64,000 nucleotides of DNA from contig NZ_AUCX01000006.1 of assembly GCF_000429985.1 (NCBI RefSeq), positions 62,001 to 126,000 on the forward strand. Reading direction: 5' to 3'. The notes under the pieces were generated by a model. It had not been told where the DNA came from. It saw nothing but the letters and a program-made list of their open reading frames with translations, and did no database searches. The DNA comes from Maridesulfovibrio bastinii DSM 16055. GTDB taxonomy: Bacteria; Desulfobacterota; Desulfovibrionia; Desulfovibrionales; Desulfovibrionaceae. Below, one piece after another: positions 8,604-18,994 of this stretch. Position numbers and translations under genes: made by a program. The first letter of the stretch is position 1, and the number at the start of each line of letters is the position of its first letter.

Positions 8604-9149
8604 ATGACCGCTAAGGTAAAAATGCAGAACTCCTGTATATTAAAGCCGCAGATATTCCTGCACACCGGTGACGTTTACATTGGTGTTTCTCCTACAATGG
8701 TTTCCACTGTGCTGGGATCATGTGTGGCTATAACCATGCACGAGCCTGCTATGGAACAGGGAATTATCTGTCACTCTTTTCTGCCGCGGGTTTCAGAATC
8801 AAGAGACCGCGTTAACGGCAGAATCCAGATATGCAGATACGTTGATACGGCTGTAGAACATCTGCTGCAAACCATGCTCAAGCTGGGGGCCAAAAAAAAG
8901 AATCTCGAAATCAAACTCTTTGGCGGATCAAACGGAATTGCCAATAAACGAGTTCGAGTTTCATCGGCCTTTTCAGTCGGGGAGCGGAATGTAAGCACCG
9001 CGTTGGAATGTTTGGCAAAACATTCTCTTAAGCCGATAGCAATGGACGTTGGCGGAAATGTAGGCAGAAAACTTTTTTTTGATACGCAGACAGGTGATAT
9101 CTGGCTTAAACGTCTGGGTAAGTTAGGCTCATCACTAGCCGACAAATAA
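8604..9149 (+). CDS. cheD: Chemoreceptor glutamine deamidase CheD
   Basis: 181 residues of the CheD family, which deamidates specific glutamines of chemoreceptors and in some species binds CheC. The catalytic cysteine is in VLGSCVAITM and the catalytic histidine in GIICHSFLPR; KLFGGSNG and the downstream NVGGNVGRK-like segment are also conserved. It acts in the cytoplasm on methyl-accepting chemotaxis proteins. No cheA, cheW, cheR, cheB or cheC gene is adjacent; the only chemoreceptor gene in the window is at 24593-26272. The start was taken at the first ATG; no strong ribosome binding site is visible. Confidence 0.9.
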   Translation: MTAKVKMQNSCILKPQIFLHTGDVYIGVSPTMVSTVLGSCVAITMHEPAMEQGIICHSFLPRVSESRDRVNGRIQICRYVDTAVEHLLQTMLKLGAKKKNLEIKLFGGSNGIANKRVRVSSAFSVGERNVSTALECLAKHSLKPIAMDVGGNVGRKLFFDTQTGDIWLKRLGKLGSSLADK

Positions 9150-9479
9150 CAATAGTAACTCAAGTCTCATAAAACAGTCCCTGAGCATACTCAAAAAAAT
9201 CCTCATTTGAGAAGCTCTCTGCTTAATACTGGAGCAGAATTTCATAAAATCCATACCTATTGATCAGCTATAAAGCTAACTTCTATTTCATAGCCATTAC
9301 ACAATGCTTTGAAATAGATTGCTTTATTTTAAATACGAAAATAAAATATTTTTTTAAGGCAATTATATTTCCTGTGATCTTAAAAAATATATCAAAAAAG
9401 TGGAAAAATAATTTCTCATGACGTATTATAATAATAAACATTTGAAAAATTATATAACCTGTCAGCAAGAGATTTAATT
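9150..9479. other. Intergenic region of 330 bases with one hairpin
   Basis: AT-rich. At 9283-9317 an 8-bp inverted repeat (CTATTTCA/TGAAATAG) continues for three more pairs after a mismatch; it lacks a clear T run and is not a convincing terminator. A TATAAT-like box near 9425-9435 could be the promoter of the following Hpt gene. No ORF supported. Confidence 0.4.
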
Positions 9480-9788
9480 ATGAGCCAGAAATATAAGGTT
9501 ACTGTAGATTCCGAGTTAGAAGAGATTATGCCCAGATATATTGAAATAAGACTCAATGAACTGGAAGAACTTGAAAAATATCTAGCTGAAAAAAATGCTG
9601 AAGCAGTTAGAATGCTGGGCCACAGACTGAAAGGAACGGGTGCTTCATATGGAATAGAAGAGCTCACGGACATAGGTGCAGCAATTGAAGATATTGCGAA
9701 AACAGGTTCTTTTGCAGGGATTGCTGAACATACCAAAAGGCTCCGCTATATACTTGAAAATATAGAAATAGAATATGAAGATATGTAA
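9480..9788 (+). CDS. Hpt-domain histidine phosphotransfer protein
   Basis: 102 residues, all helical, forming a single Hpt domain. The phosphorylated histidine lies in LGHRLKGTGASYG (about residue 49), matching the HxxKG signature. Such proteins pass phosphoryl groups between receiver domains in multistep phosphorelays. No kinase or receiver gene is adjacent. A second small Hpt protein is encoded at 21169-21540, next to a stand-alone receiver. AAGAG precedes the ATG. Confidence 0.85.
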   Translation: MSQKYKVTVDSELEEIMPRYIEIRLNELEELEKYLAEKNAEAVRMLGHRLKGTGASYGIEELTDIGAAIEDIAKTGSFAGIAEHTKRLRYILENIEIEYEDM

Positions 9789-9830
9789 AACATTTCTTTA
9801 GAGATATAAGGCTTATTCTTAAAACAAAAA

Positions 9831-9875
9831 AACAGGCAGCATCCCCTATCTACAAGGATACTGCCTGTTTTATTT
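9831..9875. terminator. Bidirectional rho-independent terminator
   Basis: AACAGGCAG/CTGCCTGTT stem with extended pairing, flanked by A and T runs, between the Hpt gene and convergent uvrA. Confidence 0.9.
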
Positions 9876-9893
9876 TTATATACCATCAGGAGG

Positions 9894-12644
9894 CTACTGA
9901 TTTAAAAATCTTCCGGTAACGGAATTACTGTCAGCGGCAATTTCTTCAGGAATTCCTTTGGCAACTATATTTCCACCGGATTCTCCGCCGCCGGGTCCAA
10001 GATCGAACACATAGTCAGAAGCCTTGATAACATCGATATTATGTTCAATAACAACAACGGTCGCACCCTTATCAACCAGTTGCTGCAACACTTTAATCAG
10101 CTTGCCCACTTCGTGCATGTGAAGTCCGGTAGTAGGTTCATCAAGGATGTAAAGGGTACCGGGAAGACTGCGCTTTCCAAGCTCACGCGATATTTTGATA
10201 CGCTGGGCTTCACCGCCTGAGAGTGTTGTCGCAGGCTGTCCGAGCTGTAAATATTCAAGACCGACCTGCTCCAGCACCTCCAGCCTTCTGCTTAAGGTCT
10301 GATGATTCTCAAAAAATGATTTTGCCTGCCGGACAGTCATATCAAGGACCTCGGCAATATTGAGTCCCTTGTAATCGACTTCCAGAGTCTGGCTGTTATA
10401 GCGCTGCCCTCCGCAGACATCACACTTTACATAAACATCCGGTAAAAAGTGCATCTCAACACGAATCTGCCCGTCGCCACGGCATGCTTCACACCTTCCA
10501 CCACGGACGTTGAAACTGAATCTTCCCGGTTTGTAGCCACGCTTTCTGGCCTCTTTGGTCGAGGCAAATATATTTCTTATTTCATCAAAAATTTTAGTAT
10601 AAGTTGCCGGATTCGATCTGGGTGTTCTACCAATAGGCGACTGATCTATTGAAACAATTTTTTCAATTTTCTCCAGTCCATCAATGCCGGATATCTGTCC
10701 GGGCTGATCAACCTTGGTTCCCCTTGCAAGAGCAATGTGCTTGTACATGGAGTCGACAACAAGAGAACTTTTCCCGGAACCGGAAACACCTGTAAAACAG
10801 GTTAAAACGCCCAGAGGAACATCAACATCAAGATTTTTAAGGTTGTTTGTGCGAACACCTTTAAGCTTTATCCAGTCTTTAGGTTTACGCCGTGTTTCCG
10901 GGCGTTCTATCTCCAGCTCTCCGCGAAGATATTTTGCGGTCAGCGACTGAGACTTGTTGAGAAGTTTATCCACGCTGCCCTGAAAAACAATCTCTCCACC
11001 GAGCATTCCAGAGCCCGGTCCCAGCTCAATAACATGGTCAGCACTCTTGATGGTGGCATCATCGTGCTCTACCACCAGCACGGTATTCCCCCGTGACTGC
11101 AATGAACGCAGAGTATTAAGCAGTCTTTCGTTATCACGGGGATGCAGACCTATGGAAGGTTCATCAAGAACATAGGTAACCCCGACAAGCCCGGAACCAA
11201 GCTGCCCGGCAAGGCGGATGCGCTGAGCTTCACCACCGGAAAGGGTTGCCATATTCCGACCCAGACTAAGATAATCAAGCCCGACATTGACCATAAATCC
11301 AATGCGATGAATAAGCTCTTTCAGCAGAGGCTCGGCAATCAGCAGTTCATGGCCTTCAAATTTAAGTTCTTTAAGCCACTCGAGAGCCCTGCTGATAGAC
11401 ATGGAGCAAAAATCAAAAATACTGACACCATCAACTTTAACGGCAAGTGACTCCGGCCTGAGTCTTGCCCCATTACACTCCGGACATGGTCTGCTCTGCC
11501 GGAATCTGGACAGCTCATCTCTCCAGATATGGCCGAGATTCTGACCGACTTCCAGCAATGGAACCACTCCCTCCCAGCCAAGAGATTGATCTCCGTAGAA
11601 CAGAGCCTTGCCTGCTTCATCGGAAAAATCACCAAGCGGCGTATCAACCTTAAACCCGTATTTTTTGCCCAGCTTGCGAAAACGCTCTTCATATCTGGCA
11701 TACATCTTAGGAGATTTCCAAGGAATGATTGCACCTGTTTTAAGCGACAATCCCTTGTTGGGAGCCAGAAGATCAGGTTCGTAATAATCCACACTTCCTA
11801 TACCGGAACAGACAGGACATGCCCCCTGAGGGCTGTTGAATGAAAAAAGCTGCGGAGAAAGTTTAGGCATGCTTATTTTACAGGACGGACAGGTGGACAT
11901 GGTGGAGAGATAAATATCTTTGCCCCCCACAATGGAAACTATGAGAGAATCATCTCCGTACCGCAAAGCCAGCTCAACTGAATCGCCAAGCCTTTTTTTT
12001 ATTTCAGGCTTGACCACAAGGCGGTCAACCACAAGTTCTATAGTGTGCTTGCGGTTCTTTTCAAGATCAGGGACATCATCAATACCCAAAATCTCACCAT
12101 TAACACGGACCCTGACAAAACCTTCGCGTTTCAGTTTTGCCAGCAGATCTTTATGGGTGCCTTTCTGATGATCCACAAGCGGAGCCATCAAAATAATCTT
12201 GCTTCCGGGATCAAAGGAAAGAATGTTGGAAACTATTTCATCCGAAGTCTGTGCTTCAATAGGTTTGCCACATTGAGGGCAGTGAAATTTTCCAAGTCTG
12301 GCAAAAAAGACTCTCAGAAAGTCATAAATTTCGGTTACAGTTCCAACTGTTGAGCGTGGGTTTCTTGAGGTCGACTGCTGCTCCAGCGAGATTGCCGGGG
12401 ACAATCCTTCAATTTTATCAACTTTGGGCTTATCAAGCTGAGGCAGAAACTGCCTTGCATAAGCGGAGAGAGATTCCACATAGCGCCTCTGTCCTTCTGC
12501 ATATACTATATCAAATGACAGAGTAGATTTTCCTGAACCGGAAGGACCGCAGACAACGACAAGTTCATCCCTTGGAATATCAAGAGTAAGATTTTTTAAA
12601 TTGTGCTGCCTTGCACCTTCGATATGGATACTTTTATGAGACAT
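9894..12644 (-). CDS. uvrA: Excinuclease ABC subunit A
   Basis: 916 residues, close to the usual 930-950. UvrA is the damage-sensing ATPase of nucleotide excision repair and loads UvrB onto lesions. Two ABC modules are visible: Walker A GPSGSGKS near residues 33-40 and GVSGSGKS near 617-624, each later followed by LSGGEAQR. Zinc-binding cysteine pairs are present (CPQCGKP, CPSCK, CPVCSG, CEACRG, CDVCGG). The N-terminus (MSHKSIHIEGARQHNLKNL) is typical. Single gene; uvrB and uvrC are not in the window. The ribosome binding site is weak. Confidence 0.98.
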   Translation of the reverse strand: MSHKSIHIEGARQHNLKNLTLDIPRDELVVVCGPSGSGKSTLSFDIVYAEGQRRYVESLSAYARQFLPQLDKPKVDKIEGLSPAISLEQQSTSRNPRSTVGTVTEIYDFLRVFFARLGKFHCPQCGKPIEAQTSDEIVSNILSFDPGSKIILMAPLVDHQKGTHKDLLAKLKREGFVRVRVNGEILGIDDVPDLEKNRKHTIELVVDRLVVKPEIKKRLGDSVELALRYGDDSLIVSIVGGKDIYLSTMSTCPSCKISMPKLSPQLFSFNSPQGACPVCSGIGSVDYYEPDLLAPNKGLSLKTGAIIPWKSPKMYARYEERFRKLGKKYGFKVDTPLGDFSDEAGKALFYGDQSLGWEGVVPLLEVGQNLGHIWRDELSRFRQSRPCPECNGARLRPESLAVKVDGVSIFDFCSMSISRALEWLKELKFEGHELLIAEPLLKELIHRIGFMVNVGLDYLSLGRNMATLSGGEAQRIRLAGQLGSGLVGVTYVLDEPSIGLHPRDNERLLNTLRSLQSRGNTVLVVEHDDATIKSADHVIELGPGSGMLGGEIVFQGSVDKLLNKSQSLTAKYLRGELEIERPETRRKPKDWIKLKGVRTNNLKNLDVDVPLGVLTCFTGVSGSGKSSLVVDSMYKHIALARGTKVDQPGQISGIDGLEKIEKIVSIDQSPIGRTPRSNPATYTKIFDEIRNIFASTKEARKRGYKPGRFSFNVRGGRCEACRGDGQIRVEMHFLPDVYVKCDVCGGQRYNSQTLEVDYKGLNIAEVLDMTVRQAKSFFENHQTLSRRLEVLEQVGLEYLQLGQPATTLSGGEAQRIKISRELGKRSLPGTLYILDEPTTGLHMHEVGKLIKVLQQLVDKGATVVVIEHNIDVIKASDYVFDLGPGGGESGGNIVAKGIPEEIAADSNSVTGRFLNQ

Positions 12645-12777
12645 ATTTATTCACAAACACCTGAAATATATTTTTATAAAATAGCGGCAGTTGCACGGCC
12701 GGATTCATTATCAATCACAAGTGCAGAGAATAATCACGAACAGCATGAAGGCAAGCTTATCAGTAATGATTATTAAA

Positions 12778-13557
12778 TTATTTTTTATCGGAACAAAACT
12801 GCATACCGTTCTGTTCTATCTCATCAATAAAAATTTCAACCAGCTCAGGGTCAAGTGAGGGTCCTGCCAGCTTTCTCAATATTTCAAAAGCCTGTTCGCA
12901 TTCTCTGGCTTTCTGGTAATTTCTATTGGTGGTAATGGCGTCAAATACATCGGCAATACTTATTATCTTAGCCCCGTCAGGAATCTCATCCCCATGGAGT
13001 CCTCTAGGATACCCTGTGCCGTCCATACGTTCATGGTGGCAGCGGATATATTCCAAAGATGGTCTCAGAAATGAAAGCCCCTGAAGCATATCATAACCCC
13101 ACTGGGGATGCAGTCGAATTTCGTGCAGCATCTCCTCGTCAGGGCAGGTGTCCGTATTACTAAAAAGAGTGTCGCTGAAGCCTATCTTACCCATATCATG
13201 CAGAACCCCGGCAATGCGGACCTGCTCGATAAAGTCACTATCATATCCTCTTCTTACGGCAAGACGGGAGGCATAGCATCCAACCCTGTCACCATGTCCG
13301 CTTGTATATGAATCACGAAGCCCGAGAGCCCTTGCAGCGGAGCTTACAGTTTCAAGCGTACTCCTCTTCAGGTCCTCATGCGCCTGTTCCAGTTCGAATT
13401 CTCTGGCCTCAATGCGGACCATCATCAACCCTACAGACTCAGCAACTTCACGAATAAGCGGTCCATATTCTTCTCCAGTCAGGGCCATTATATCATTGGA
13501 ATAGTTCCCTGCGGAAATTTCCTGAATGCATGTGATAAGCTCGGTTAGTCCTTTCAT
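12778..13557 (-). CDS. HD-GYP domain phosphodiesterase, probable c-di-GMP hydrolase
   Basis: 259 residues. A short helical N-terminal part (about 1-65) resembles a linker or HAMP-like coiled coil without a membrane segment. The HD-GYP domain follows: HGDRV, LHDMGKIG (about 118-125), HPQWGYDML, HHERMDGTGYPRG (about 172-184) and DVFDAIT. All metal ligands and the GYP triad are present, so it should hydrolyse cyclic di-GMP in the cytoplasm. No receiver or sensor domain is fused to it, which is unusual; an outside partner may control it. GAGAG precedes the ATG. Confidence 0.9.
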   Translation of the reverse strand: MKGLTELITCIQEISAGNYSNDIMALTGEEYGPLIREVAESVGLMMVRIEAREFELEQAHEDLKRSTLETVSSAARALGLRDSYTSGHGDRVGCYASRLAVRRGYDSDFIEQVRIAGVLHDMGKIGFSDTLFSNTDTCPDEEMLHEIRLHPQWGYDMLQGLSFLRPSLEYIRCHHERMDGTGYPRGLHGDEIPDGAKIISIADVFDAITTNRNYQKARECEQAFEILRKLAGPSLDPELVEIFIDEIEQNGMQFCSDKK

Positions 13558-13593
13558 AGTGCCACTCTCAATATTTTTGACACTATTATAATA

Positions 13594-13625
13594 AAAAAAA
13601 AGGCTCCCCTCAATGGGAAGCCTTA
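13594..13625 (-). terminator. Terminator of the second PEP-CTERM-like gene
   Basis: AAGGCTTCCC/GGGAGCCTT stem with one bulge; on the minus strand a long T run follows (the A run at 13593-13600). Confidence 0.85.
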
Positions 13626-13647
13626 TTAATTGTTCTTTAGGGTCAAG

Positions 13648-14247
13648 CTAGGCTGACTTTGTAAATCTGCGTCTCATAAAACCGACGACACCAAGTCCGC
13701 CGATGAGCATCAATCCGCTTGCACCGATAGGAGTTGGTGCGGCGTTTGAGATGGAAGTTACAACTACGTTAGTCAGGTTAATTCCGGTATTTCTGCCATT
13801 AATATAGGATGATTCCTGAAGTCTGTTAATTATTGAGCCCTCTGCAAGACTATTTATGGAAGAAACCCAGCTGTTGAGAATAACGGTGGAGTACTCATTA
13901 CTGGTCTGTGTATACAGACTGCTTGAACCCTTACTTCCGTCACCCCACTTCTGCTGCTCATTACCAGCATCTCCAAGAAGGTTACCAGTGCTCAGAGAAG
14001 TATAATAACTTCCAGTATGATCATACTGTCCGTTTGACTGGATATGGTATCCGATCTTGTCAGTATCAACTTCGACAACATAGGTTAAAGTATCACCGAC
14101 ATTTATACCGGAATCCTTTACATTTCCCCACAGCTGACTGCGATTGTTAACAGTTCCCTGCAAAGTGAGGTAGACAGATGAAGCCTGAGCTGCCAATGGA
14201 AAAACCAGGCCTAAAAATAAAAACAGTGTTAAAAGCTTAATTCTCAT
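13648..14247 (-). CDS. Exported protein with PEP-CTERM-like sorting tail (paralogue of 7001-7609)
   Basis: 199 residues: signal peptide (MRIKLLTLFLFLGL... AAQASS), Asn/Ser-rich beta-type ectodomain, then a tail of APTPIGASG, one membrane helix and a basic end (MRRRFTKSA). The proline motif lacks Glu, so it is a variant of the PEP-CTERM tail. The start at 14247 is set by GGGGGG three bases upstream and by the signal peptide. It shares YLTLQG, GDTLTYVVEVDTDKIG, GNLLG and the NVVVTSIS strand with the protein at 7001-7609, so the two arose by duplication. A near-consensus sigma-54 promoter lies 53-68 bases upstream, so expression should depend on an enhancer-binding activator. Function unknown; probably surface-exposed or matrix-bound. 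Confidence 0.8.
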   Translation of the reverse strand: MRIKLLTLFLFLGLVFPLAAQASSVYLTLQGTVNNRSQLWGNVKDSGINVGDTLTYVVEVDTDKIGYHIQSNGQYDHTGSYYTSLSTGNLLGDAGNEQQKWGDGSKGSSSLYTQTSNEYSTVILNSWVSSINSLAEGSIINRLQESSYINGRNTGINLTNVVVTSISNAAPTPIGASGLMLIGGLGVVGFMRRRFTKSA

Positions 14248-14299
14248 ATTCCCCCCGACCTTATTTATATTATTTGAAAAAACAGTATTTTTTAAATTA

Positions 14300-14315
14300 A
14301 GCACTTTCCGTGCCA
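14300..14315 (-). promoter_or_regulatory. Sigma-54 (-24/-12) promoter of the PEP-CTERM-like gene
   Basis: On the minus strand: TGGCACG, four bases, GTGCT. The -24 box is a perfect match, the -12 GC is at the correct spacing, and only the first T of the -12 box differs. Predicted transcription start is near 14289, about 40 bases before the ATG. Confidence 0.75.
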
Positions 14316-14462
14316 CAAAAACAACTTTTTGCTAAACTATAATTAATACTAATACTGATTTCACTGTAAGGCAAGATGATGAAAAAAATTTATAACACAA
14401 AATCTTTTCAAATAAATATTTATAAAGGGACTAACGCTGTAACAAAGCCGTTTTCAGCAGTC

Positions 14463-14504
14463 AAAAAATACCCCCTGCGCAGGTCAACTACCCGGCACAG
14501 GGGG
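14463..14504 (-). terminator. Terminator of folD
   Basis: CCCCCTG/CAGGGGG stem with a 20-base interior that can pair weakly; followed on the minus strand by a T run (A run at 14463-14468). Confidence 0.75.
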
Positions 14505-14536
14505 ATAATTTTCTATAAAATGCTCAAAAATTTTAT

Positions 14537-15394
14537 TTACGAATTGTGATTTTTAAAAGCTTCAACAGTATTTGCAAGAAGCTGGGCGATAGTCATCGGG
14601 CCGACACCGCCGGGGACAGGTGTCATTGCTTTGGCTGTCTCTTTTATAGCTTCATAGTCACAATCGCCTACAAGACCTTCGTCAGTGCGGTTGATACCTA
14701 CATCAACAACAACAGCACCGTCTTTAACCATTTCCTTTTTAACGAATTTAGGAATTCCGATTGCGGCAAAAACAAAATCGGCCCCTTTGACTTCTTCGGC
14801 AAGTCCGGCAGTGCGGGAATGACAGACAGTCACAGTCGCATTAGCAAAATCGCCGTACTGCATAAGCATCATTGCCAGAGGTTTTCCGACAATATTTGAT
14901 CGTCCGATCACAACAGCTTTCTTGCCGGAAGTAGGCAGATTATATCTTTCCAGAAGGGTAATTATTCCTGCCGGGGTACAGGAGCGGAATCCGGGCAGGC
15001 CAAGCATGAGCTTGCCGACATTGACAGGATGAAATCCGTCAACGTCTTTGCCGGGATCAATAAGTTCAAGGCACTTCTGACTGTCCAGCCCTTTGGGCAG
15101 AGGCAGTTGCAGCAAAATTCCGTCAACAGAATCATCATTATTTAATTTCAGGATCAGATCTTCAAGCTCATCCTGACTGACGCCGGCATCAATTTTATAT
15201 GCGGTTGAGACTATCCCGGCTTTTTCGCAGGCTATTTCCTTATTGCGGACATAGACCTTGGAGGCAGGATCTTCGCCCACAAGGATAACTGCCAATCCCG
15301 GAGCACGGCCGAATTTTTCTTTCAGGCCTTCAATTTCAACTCTGAGTTCTTCACGGACCGCAAGGGCGGTTTCCTTACCATTCAAAACTATCAT
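14537..15394 (-). CDS. folD: Bifunctional methylene-tetrahydrofolate dehydrogenase/methenyl-tetrahydrofolate cyclohydrolase
   Basis: 285 residues, the normal FolD length. It interconverts 5,10-methylene- and 10-formyl-tetrahydrofolate in the cytoplasm, feeding purine synthesis and formyl-Met-tRNA, and in sulfate reducers also C1 metabolism. Recognisable blocks: YVRNKEIACEKAGI with the catalytic lysine, GILLQLPLP, the nucleotide-binding GRSNIVGKP, and TPVPGGVGPMTIA near the C-terminus. GAGGA precedes the ATG. The upstream 280 bases hold no ORF and I do not see a known folate riboswitch. Confidence 0.97.
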   Translation of the reverse strand: MIVLNGKETALAVREELRVEIEGLKEKFGRAPGLAVILVGEDPASKVYVRNKEIACEKAGIVSTAYKIDAGVSQDELEDLILKLNNDDSVDGILLQLPLPKGLDSQKCLELIDPGKDVDGFHPVNVGKLMLGLPGFRSCTPAGIITLLERYNLPTSGKKAVVIGRSNIVGKPLAMMLMQYGDFANATVTVCHSRTAGLAEEVKGADFVFAAIGIPKFVKKEMVKDGAVVVDVGINRTDEGLVGDCDYEAIKETAKAMTPVPGGVGPMTIAQLLANTVEAFKNHNS

Positions 15395-15552
15395 AGTCCG
15401 GTTCCTCGGCCTGGGGCCTTTTACCTCCGGCTGACCGTTGCAGGATATGAAAAATACCGAACCCTGAATTTTCAGAGCATCCCCAACAATGTCACAATAT
15501 AAATTCCCGGAGAATTTATTTTTATGCTGAAAAACAACTGTGCCAATCTGCT

Positions 15553-15592
15553 AAAAATCTCAGGGCTGTGAATATGAATCCACAGCCCTGAG
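15553..15592 (-). terminator. Terminator of eno
   Basis: Perfect 12-bp stem (CTCAGGGCTGTG/CACAGCCCTGAG) with a 9-base loop; the minus strand continues ATTTTTAG. Confidence 0.9.
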
Positions 15593-15675
15593 TTGAAGAG
15601 CTTTTAAAAAGGGGGATAACCCCTTTAAGCCTTGCAGGCAACCATTAACAACGGCATTAAAGCCGTGTGTCAATT

Positions 15676-17106
<1,431 letters not shown>

Positions 17107-17889
17107 TTACTTACGATTGAACCAGCTCATCCTCAATCCGTCCAGCAGAAGAGATGGAACGGTGCGGTCAATAGCATCACATACATTAGCTATACGCAAG
17201 GCAAAACCGCCGGTGGCTACGAGCTCGGCTTCCCCGCCGAGAGTGGCTCTCAAGCGGCTGGACAGCCCTTCCACCATAGAAGCAAAACCAAAAATAAGTC
17301 CCTGATTCAGGCTGTCCGTAGTACTGCGTCCGGGATGAATAGTCTCGGACTCCAGTTCCAGCGTGATATGGGGCAGCTTTGCCGTTCCCGAAGACAGCGC
17401 CTTGGCAGACGAAAGAACTCCCGGACAGATCAGTCCGCCCAGATATTCATTCCCTTTAACACAGTCAAAGGTCGTTGCGGTACCGAAATCGACCACAATA
17501 AGATTCTCGGCAGAGCTCAACTTTCTTGCAGCTAAAGCCGTTACCAGCCTGTCCGCCCCTACTTCCCAGGGTCTTTCATACCTGTTGATGAGATCAATTT
17601 TAAGCTCATCAGGAACAAAACGGATCGGACAACCGCAAAATCGACTCACAGCTCCGCGTAACAGGGGATTCATGGGAGGGACAACTGATGAAACGGCAGC
17701 ACCGGAAATTTTATCGGGTGAGATACCCGCAGCGCGACATATTTCCACCAGTTTCAATCCGAATGAATCAGAAGTTTCCCGCGGATCTGACGGGACCACG
17801 TAAGATTCTATCAGATTCTCCCTGTTGGAAAAACCTATTTTCGTATTGGTGTTACCGACATCAAAAAGAAGTATTATTTCCGAATTCAA
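17107..17889 (-). CDS. coaX: Type III pantothenate kinase
   Basis: 260 residues of the CoaX family, which phosphorylates pantothenate in the first step of coenzyme A synthesis. ASKHA-fold phosphate loops are present: LFDVGNTNTKIG at the start, VGADRLVTALAA and VVDFGTATTFD in the middle, and an ATGGFA adenosine loop. The start codon is TTG at 17889, supported by GGCGGAG six bases upstream. eno lies 139 bases downstream and could be cotranscribed. Confidence 0.93.
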   Translation of the reverse strand: MNSEIILLFDVGNTNTKIGFSNRENLIESYVVPSDPRETSDSFGLKLVEICRAAGISPDKISGAAVSSVVPPMNPLLRGAVSRFCGCPIRFVPDELKIDLINRYERPWEVGADRLVTALAARKLSSAENLIVVDFGTATTFDCVKGNEYLGGLICPGVLSSAKALSSGTAKLPHITLELESETIHPGRSTTDSLNQGLIFGFASMVEGLSSRLRATLGGEAELVATGGFALRIANVCDAIDRTVPSLLLDGLRMSWFNRK

Positions 17890-18289
17890 TTAAAACTCCG
17901 CCACATGGCATAAGCAACTATGTCCGGCTCAAGCGTTCGCTGTAAACAACCTTCCAGTTAAAAAAGCGTTACTGAAAAGCTGCATCAGGCCACGTCTGCC
18001 ATTCACTAAAAAAACATAACACACAATGGAAACCTTAACAAAAAAAAGCGGGACCGGAAAAGGTTATGCAATTCCAACCCGATCTATGAATTTCTGCGGG
18101 TAACTCATATATTTTCGCATTGCAATATATACGAGTCACCATCTTTTCCCACGCGTGAAGCTTTAACGTAGAAATAAACTAAAAGCTATTGTTCCACAGG
18201 CATGTATTGACTTAAGGGCAAATGAAAACTAGAATTTGAAAGGCTATATAATTTTATTTCTATATAACTCAGAAGGCGGAGTATCAGCA
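17890..18289. other. Divergent intergenic region between coaX and the MerR-like gene
   Basis: 400 bases without a supported ORF or RNA gene. It holds a hairpin at 18103-18136 (ACTC-ATATATT/AATATAT-GAGT with a two-base bulge) and the promoter described separately at 18207-18235. Confidence 0.5.
18207..18235 (+). promoter_or_regulatory. Sigma-70-type promoter of the MerR-like gene
   Basis: TTGACT, 17-base spacer, TAGAAT: five of six matches at -35 and good spacing. Predicted start near 18242 gives a leader of about 48 bases containing the AAGGCGGAG ribosome binding site. Confidence 0.65.
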
Positions 18290-18901
18290 GTGTCTGACAA
18301 AAAATTGCTTTCCATTGCGGAAATAGCCAGAGAGCTTGAAGTTCCTGAATCGACCCTCCACTACTGGAAGAACCGTTTTTCACAATACCTGCCGAGCATG
18401 GGCAAAAAGCGTCAGAAAAGATTTAAGCCCGAAGCAATAGAAATTTTTAAAATTATCTCTAAAAGGCTGAAACAGGGGCATACCGCAGAAGATGTAATGT
18501 CTGAGCTTTCAAGAATGTTCCCGGTAAATGTTTCGATAATGGAATCTGAAAGTTCCTCAGATTCAGCAGTCCAGCACTATAACGACAATTCCAGCGATAA
18601 ATCCTTGCAGATTGCTTCCACAATAGGTGCTGAAATCGCCCGTTCAATTACCGAAGGACTGAAACACATCATACCCCAGACATCTGCCGCACCTTCACTG
18701 CCCGGAACATTGCACGAGGATGTGGAACAGGCTGTCTGCCTTCTGACTGAACAAGGGGAGGAAGTTGAGCAGCTCAAAGATGAAAATAAAGTTTTAAAAG
18801 AAAAACTCTGCATCATGGAAGCGGAAATGATCCGTCTGCGCAAGGATCGCAGAGAACTTGAAAAATACCTTCTTGACAAGCTCAAAGCCGTGACTAAATA
18901 G
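18290..18901 (+). CDS. MerR-like helix-turn-helix protein with C-terminal coiled coil
   Basis: 203 residues. Residues 8-75 are a MerR-type winged helix: SIAEIARELEVPESTLHYWKNRF is split here only for length; the turn reads VPESTLHYW and the wing FKPEAIEIF. The middle (about 85-150) is low-complexity and Ser-rich, and the last 60 residues (EQGEEVEQLKDENKVLKEK onward) form a heptad-rich coiled coil likely used for dimerisation. No cysteine-rich metal site or effector domain is visible, so it is a DNA-binding protein of unknown signal. The GTG at 18290 is preferred as start because AAGGCGGAG lies eight bases upstream; an earlier TTG at 18236 overlaps the promoter. Confidence 0.8.
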   Translation: MSDKKLLSIAEIARELEVPESTLHYWKNRFSQYLPSMGKKRQKRFKPEAIEIFKIISKRLKQGHTAEDVMSELSRMFPVNVSIMESESSSDSAVQHYNDNSSDKSLQIASTIGAEIARSITEGLKHIIPQTSAAPSLPGTLHEDVEQAVCLLTEQGEEVEQLKDENKVLKEKLCIMEAEMIRLRKDRRELEKYLLDKLKAVTK

Positions 18902-18980
18902 GCATAGTCGCGGGCAAACTCTTTTTATACAGGCAGTTATACCCCGCCTTATTACTAAATCACAATATCTCATTGCACCT

Positions 18981-18994
18981 TCCGGCATGCCGGA
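18981..18994. repeat. 14-bp perfect palindrome upstream of htpG
   Basis: TCCGGCATGCCGGA, about 35 bases before the htpG start. May be an operator or form a leader hairpin. It is not a CIRCE element. Confidence 0.4.

Noticed and set aside
15395-15550. Folate riboswitch upstream of folD
   Set aside because: No match to the known tetrahydrofolate riboswitch core; only short GC-rich repeats are seen.
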